DNA of 64,000 nt from Kalaharituber pfeilii (lineage: Eukaryota; Ascomycota; Pezizomycetes; Pezizales; Pezizaceae), in contig WHUZ01000023.1 of NCBI GenBank assembly GCA_015179045.1, forward strand, positions 558,001 to 622,000, given 5' to 3'. The notes beneath the pieces were generated by a model. That model searched no databases, was not told the origin of the DNA, and saw only the letters and a program-made list of their open reading frames with translations. Position numbers and translations under genes: made by a program. Shown here piece after piece: positions 58,747 to 64,000 of the stretch; the stretch's first letter is position 1, and each line of letters opens with the position of its first letter.

Positions 58747-59673
58747 CTTTCCACACTGAGTGTCATAGCCAAGCATTGCACGCGGGGTCACGTGAAGGTA
58801 AAAAAAAAACAAAAAAAAAAACGGTGATCATAAGGCTCAATCTGTATCTGGACCAGCTCAGCCTCTCCAACCTAGGCCTCACCAATCGGAATCCCCACAA
58901 CTAAAACTGCCTTGGACGCGGCTCAGCGGCCCCCAATAGCTGTACGCGGGGTGGGGGTTACGTGCAATTTATATATTTTTTCACAAAAAAAAATGATAAA
59001 TAAATCCTCCAAGCCAGCTGCCAAGCTAACCAAATAGGCCAGAAAAATCAATACATACAATTGCTCAAATATTTCGCGGAAACTAATAAATCAAGCCTAA
59101 GTGCTTTCAATTATTTACTCAGAATTGAATGGCTATCATTTTGGTAAAGGGTGGCGGCTTGCTGTTTGTTTCACGGACCCTAGTCAAATGGTAAGTAACT
59201 TGCAATTGGTTGATACCCTGGGGCCAGATCATGAACAACCATGAGCCAGCCACTACTGCTCTGCGCACTGCTATTTCTCCCATTGTGCCACTGCGATCTG
59301 AATCTTCACAGGACAAGGGAGGTATGCATATTTTGATTTATTCTGGTGCGAGTAATTATGTTCTACGACTCCGGAAATGCTCTAAAAGCTCTACAAGCTG
59401 CCTAAAACTAGTCCGCTACAGACTTGAGGATATTCTTCAAACGCGTGTCCAAAGCATCGAAGTCATGACTTCCAGCGGACACATGTTGCTGCAGATTGAG
59501 GTCATGGCGGTTAGAAACTATGAGATCAAGCATAACGACGTCTTCTAAGAGCTCATAATCATCTTAATCGTCATCCGGCATGCGTCTCGATGGCGGTCGC
59601 AACCACTTTGACTTTGGCCTTCCCCGACGCGCGGAGCATGATGGGGTTACAGATGTGACGATATGCAATACTA

Positions 59674-60317
59674 GTGGTTATCAGTTATGCGTTACGTTAC
59701 GTTACGTTAGGTAACATGACATAAGCAAACGCTCTGATTGGCTGATTTCGTTACCTGAAACCACCGATTTTCATTACGTGACGTAACGACGATCACGTTG
59801 CCAAATCGTCGCGTAACCGCCATAACTTCACGTAACTCTGGGTAACGACAAGGATATGCAACCTGTTTTCGGCTAAGCTCAGAGGTTTGACTACTTTTTA
59901 CCTAAATTAGCAAGATTTGAACAACAGATGCATATGCATGACACGTCTTAAATCTACCATTTCATGAGCATATTCAATCTACTGAGAGCTCGCCAGCTTC
60001 TATCACCATGAGTCAGTAAATGTCCGCTACAACAGCAGCAAGTTCACACACTGCTACTTCACGCTCTGCTACTCCGTGCTCTGCTACTCCCATGAGCAAG
60101 CAAACTAGTAACCTTGCATGGACAAACGACGAAATCGAGAGACTAGTTATTTGGATGCTGGAAACAAGGTGCGGGGCATGGTGATGTTACGGATGTGACG
60201 ATATGCAACGGTAACGTGAGTTACGTGGGGGAAATCAGCTACTCCCTCTCACTTAGGCTTAGTTGATTGACATGGGTTACCTAACGTAACGTAACGTAAC
60301 GCATAACTGATAACCAC
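59674..60317. mobile_element. 644-bp TIR element with 42-bp perfect inverted repeats and TA target site
   Basis: gtggttatcagttatgcgtt followed by (acgtt) repeats and aggtaac at 59674-59715 is perfectly inverted at 60276-60317. TA flanks both ends (59672-59673, 60318-60319). It carries a truncated coding piece (next entry). The left flank (gatgtgacgatatgcaa) also occurs inside the right part (60193-60209), suggesting insertion into a related older element. Confidence 0.9.
60020..60184 (+). pseudogene. N-terminal fragment of a Myb/SANT-like transposon protein
   Basis: An ATG opens 54 codons: a Ser/Thr/Ala-rich leader and then LAWTNDEIERLVIWMLETR, which looks like the first helix of a Myb/SANT-like DNA-binding domain, then a stop. 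It is probably a captured 5' piece of the autonomous partner, left after internal deletion. Confidence 0.45.
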
Positions 60318-60319
60318 TA

Positions 60320-61579
60320 TTGAGGATAAGTGTCGCAAATCGAGTCTCGCATTTTTCGTAGGCTGACATTTGTGGCTCTTGCCCAAGTACTCTACATTGG
60401 TTCCGTCCTTCCCCCACGCCAACTTCCTACTCCTTCTGGCAAAGAGATCACTTTTGCGTAACGAATACAGACTCAATCTGCACGTTGCATGATGCATTTA
60501 CCCCAATATTGCCTAATCCCCAAGACTTTTTGCTGGTCACTGTGTCATAAGCTACCAACTGCCTACTTAATGTAGACCTAAGCCCCTCTAGGTACGGTAC
60601 TCCGTACCTGCCCGGGTACCAGCCCAGGAGGAGTGACAAGCTGGGGAGGTAGGGGTAACGAGCCTGCACTGGCACCTTCACCATCACCGAGTTGCCTGCT
60701 TTAGCAATCAATAACTCACAGAACATAGCTCTGGTGTGCGCGATGAATTAATCATGGGCTAAAATTGACGTGCTGAATCCAGATATGCAGGAAAAAAAAT
60801 AAGAGAAAAAATCTACAGCATCTACTTTAACTATGACAGTGCCTGGGCGCCAGGCTGACTAAACATTATTCTTCATATGCATATTCCGCGGAAATACATA
60901 AGTATATAGGCAAGAGACTGCAACCTTCTGCACACGTCACTACAATTGCTCGTTCTACACATTTGCTTCTTTGCATTGCACTCATTTCTGGAGCAGGGTA
61001 TGATATGGAGTCTCCTCAAGTGGATCTATGGTGACGAGCTGGGATTTGAGTATATCTCCGGACACTTAGAGCGGACATACCGCCCCACTACCCCCACTGT
61101 CACCCCCCACTGCTGGCGCCCTCATCGTCGGCCGCCATAGCTCCTACGCCTACTGAACGTAATCCAGTTTGCAGACGGATAAAACTTATATAGTATGCCT
61201 CCCTCCATCCTCCACCGGCTTCGTGCAGCCATTGCTTATAGGATGCTTTGGAATTCTTTGATGAGCGTACCAGTGGCACTTCCGCGAGTGGCTTTGCGAC
61301 CGTCCACTTGATCGTCTGGGAAAACTGGGCTCGCGCTGTTGCTTAAGGGCCACCAGGACGGAGGTATACACTTTCAAGAACGTACAGGCTGCCTGGAAAA
61401 ATTCCGGATGCTGGCCAATTCCTCGAGCACCTCTACGACCCCCCTTTACAACCACCGGTGCCATTCCCATTATATGTTGGGCCCCCCCCCCCGCCACCGC
61501 CTTCAGAAGCTTGCATTCCGGCTTGCACGGAAGCTTCTCCTAGCTCTCGTGCACAATTTTAGAACATAATCGCTTTGCA
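60320..61579. other. Intergenic, no gene supported
   Basis: Short ORFs on both strands (60448-60726 minus, 61339-61569 plus) show no recognisable motif. A C-run at 61482-61491 is the only oddity. Confidence 0.45.
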
Positions 61580-61806
61580 GATACCAATGCAGAATTCTTC
61601 TCCAGCTGCGCTCGGGTGAGACGGCCTCTAGCCGCAAGCATGTGGATAAAGGTCGTATCCTAACTGACAAGGATGTTATCGAGGGCATTGAGCGAGCAGA
61701 GAAGCAATGCACGGCAGAAACAGCGAAGGTCAAGAGCCGACCGGATGGGGTGGAGTCGAAGAAGCTGAACGACGAAGGAGGTCGAAGCATGGTGACAGGA
61801 AATTGA
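61580..61806 (+). pseudogene. Possible C-terminal piece of a pogo-type transposase
   Basis: The plus-strand frame GETASSRKHVDKGRILTDKD followed by VIEGIERAEKQCTAETAKVK ends at a TGA at 61804. A short Lys/Glu-rich helical tail after a SSRK-like segment is seen at the C-terminus of many Fot1/pogo transposases, but no catalytic part lies upstream on this strand. Weak call. Confidence 0.3.
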
Positions 61807-62124
61807 TGCTGCAATAAGGAGAAAAGGAAGCCACCACTGAAGCCACAAAAACCGGAGGTGCCGAAGGCGCTTCCTGGCTCTGAGGGGATCGAAGAGTAGG
61901 GGGAGGGCTGCTTTTGATGAGGAGCAGCTCATGAAGATGCTGGATGGTATTAGATTACAGAAATTCGCTGGGGTATGTATATAGCCATGTGAGCTTCGGA
62001 TTCCAGTGCTTACCATTGAGTAGATGGATGATGAAGTGGTAGAGGTGTGCGGGGGGTCGTCATAGGGGGGCATTCGATGCAGAATGGGATTTTGACATCG
62101 AGAGTTTTATTTTTTTTTTAATAT

Positions 62125-62637
62125 TTATGATATCCCTTTTGACTCTGCAATACCGTCATTGGTAGCGTAATACCCTTCACGATGCGCCTTTCCTTGCTGT
62201 ACAATAAATAGCGGTATGACATCACCTGCGGCACCTGCAGCATTAATTGTCTCCAATACACTGCAGAATTCTCTGCTGCATTCATTCATAGCGGTGGAAG
62301 TATTACTGTGCCTACGCGTGCAACAGCCTTCTCCGTCCAGCGCTACCAAGTGTAATGCCTTTCCCATCACAATTCCAAAGATTAGCCGGTGTTTCCTGGT
62401 AGTAGTGACGAATGGGGCCATTCAACAGCTTACGGAATGCAATCTGGGCCTCCGGAATCGCTCCACCTTGCTTCCTCCGAATGCTTTTGAGACTCATAGG
62501 GTGCCGCTTGATAGAACGAGTCACCCGAGCCTATGCATGCTGTCGGTCGGTGAACTGAACAATTCGATGGAATACAAGTAAATAAGGCTCATAGGAAACC
62601 CACGCTGCGCCATGAGGCAATAGCGATCTGCTATTGC

Positions 62638-62668
<31 letters not shown>

Positions 62669-62850
62669 ATAACCCCGCTTGTAGCACTTGGCCATGGCAG
62701 GGTGATCTGCTATTGCTTGCGGAGTGAACAATTGACGGTTTTGATGAGGTGCTTGTCTCTTTCCTGCAATCCTTCGGCGTCGCAACGACATCGTATAGAG
62801 GTCTGTAATACGAGCTGTCGATACTCAAGGCATGTCCCGCACATGCTGTA
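62125..62850 (-). pseudogene. Fot1/pogo-type transposase relic, split by a micro-retroposon
   Basis: Minus-strand pieces in order: QNRQLFTPQAIAD (the linker after the N-terminal HTH), then the 65-bp insertion, a stop, ANLWNCDGKGITLG (first catalytic Asp), a frameshift, and REFCSVLETINAAG ... PLFIVQQGKAHREGYY. The C-terminal catalytic half is missing beyond 62125. Compared with the left-edge relic the family is the same but the sequence is diverged. Confidence 0.7.
62639..62703 (-). mobile_element. 65-bp micro-retroposon with 14-bp TSD inside the transposase relic
   Basis: gatctgctattgct occurs at 62625-62638 and 62704-62717. The insert is a poly-T tract plus aaatcacataaccccgcttg tagcacttggccatggcaggg t, the LINE tail of the 2429 family. 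Confidence 0.95.
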
Positions 62851-62929
62851 TAGGCCTTGTGGAGGTTATATTCAGTCTATGCAGGCATGGTTGATTGTAT
62901 ATGCGATATTTGAGTAGCATAGCGTAGTT

Positions 62930-64000
62930 AGGTCTCGTGATATGTACCGGAATAAGGGGGGTCCTGAGGAGCAGGGATATTTCAGTGGGTACTAAGCCAT
63001 CCCTGTGCACTAAGCCGTAGTTTCCATATCAACCTCTCTACACTGTAAATTAACCCGTTCTGGAGCTTATTAACATGTCACCAACTCTCCGCAACACTCC
63101 ACCTGCTCGCGCTGTGAACAGGCAGAAGGTATACGATAATACTACATCTGCATGTACGAAAGGACCGGGTCTAGACTTGGAGGCTGCTGATAGCTGAGCA
63201 GTAAGGTAGACAAAGGCAATCAATTCATGTCATGTAACATAGGCAATGCATAGCAAGTAATTCCGCAGAAAGAAGAAAAGAAAACACGCTGCTTGAACAT
63301 CTCCCACTACATCCACACCTACGCCTATATATATCACCGGCGTATGACTAAGCCAGACCTTGACCGTAAGCCAAGAAATGACCAAGCTCCCCGCCGGCAA
63401 TTTCTCTCATTATCCCACAGCGCAATGGTTGTTTCAGTGTTATATTGTAATATATGGTTAGTAAAAGCTCGAGACCTGCAGTATCGTACTGCACCTTCAA
63501 AATCTATATTCTAAATTTCCAGTCCTGCTCCAGATTGCCTATTTCAATCTCGTCAAATTCTGAATGCCGGTGACACCCAACTAGGTCAGAATTAAGCTCT
63601 GTAGATGTAGGAGCTTGTATTGGGGCTGTCTCTTTTCCTCCCAGATCCCTCTATCGAGTTCAACTTTGCAGGTTCCACATGCCCCTCCCCCCGGACTATG
63701 AGCTTTAAGTCTCGCTCAACATCAACGACTACAGCTCCTTGCTCACATCTCTGCACAAGCCCTCTAACACATCCCCGCCTGCCCCAAACACGACTATAGT
63801 GTGCCTACTCGACACATGGTCCAGTGATAACCGGTTGGCTATTCCGGCTCAATTGAGCAACTGCCGCCACTCCCGAGAAACCAGCAAAAAAACACCAGTA
63901 ACTGCCCGTTAACTCCTGCCAGTCTATATGTTGATAGTATGATAGAAAAGGGGAGAGGAACAATATATAAGAGGCGCTGCCGGTCCCATAATGCTCATTA
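62930..64000. other. Right end of window, no gene supported
   Basis: Only short ORFs (e.g. 63293-63514) without motif. C-rich stretches near 63640-63790 and an AT-rich end. Nothing recognised. Confidence 0.45.

Larger units (their letters stand above)
57396..59220 (-). promoter_or_regulatory. NLR-C upstream region, split by an insertion of about 1.25 kb
   Basis: Homology to the NLR-A/B upstream flank runs to about 57574 (gtcatc.g.ggag....agtgggc) and resumes at about 58828 (ggtgatcataaggctcaatctg). It continues to the box tgcaattggttgat at 59201-59214. The sequence between is transposon-like. Confidence 0.5.

Noticed and set aside
1..64000. CRISPR arrays, bacterial operons, ribosome binding sites
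   Set aside because: Eukaryotic sequence; the tandem repeats present have no spacer-like structure.

Overview
The window looks like a transposon-rich stretch of a filamentous fungal genome, most likely an ascomycete. The evidence is short introns of about 46-124 nt with GTAAGT-type donors, NACHT-ankyrin STAND (NOD-like receptor, NLR) genes of the fungal type, Fot1/pogo-type DDE transposase remains, and 3' ends of poly(A) LINE retrotransposons, one carrying a Tad1-like ORF2 C-terminus. The species is not identifiable from what I can see.

Layout. 1-6.4 kb: decayed Fot1/pogo transposase at the left edge, a 5'-truncated LINE end, a 199-bp TIR element and a LINE-derived element with an ORF1 piece. 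6.6-12.1 kb: NLR-A (minus strand, eight exons, 1,575 aa, apparently intact). 13.3-20.95 kb and 27.1-34.84 kb: two copies, about 13.8 kb apart, of a segmental duplication of about 7.7 kb that holds no gene I recognise. Between the copies (21-27 kb) are a small ORF, a spliced but broken gene, a precisely bounded 455-bp LINE-derived element and remnants of unknown genes. 34.8-38.2 kb: repeat modules. 38.6-43.6 kb: NLR-B, broken by an inversion of its ankyrin array plus a frameshift. 44.2-52 kb: repeats again (TIR element, modules of about 120 bp, 12-bp-period arrays). 52.4-57.4 kb: NLR-C (minus strand, eight exons, 1,468 aa, apparently intact). 57.6-60.3 kb: two TIR elements, one lying in the NLR-C upstream region. 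60.3-64 kb: mostly featureless, with a second Fot1/pogo relic interrupted by a tiny LINE insertion.

How it fits together. The three NLR loci are paralogues that share promoter-side and 3'-side flanks, the same start (MAQ), the same seven intron positions and almost identical exon lengths. Their products would be N-terminal helical domain - coiled coil - NACHT - ankyrin repeats, an architecture known in fungi for non-self recognition and heterokaryon incompatibility-like cell death. The role of these particular genes is inference. The ankyrin arrays are highly homogenised internally and are being rearranged: a fresh two-unit duplication in NLR-C and a clean inversion of seven to eight units in NLR-B.

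The most interesting signals are the inverted ankyrin cassette of NLR-B, a set of 'micro-retroposons' (38-68 bp LINE 3' tails with perfect 10-14 bp target-site duplications, some with an empty site preserved in a paralogue), and several repeat families that I cannot assign.
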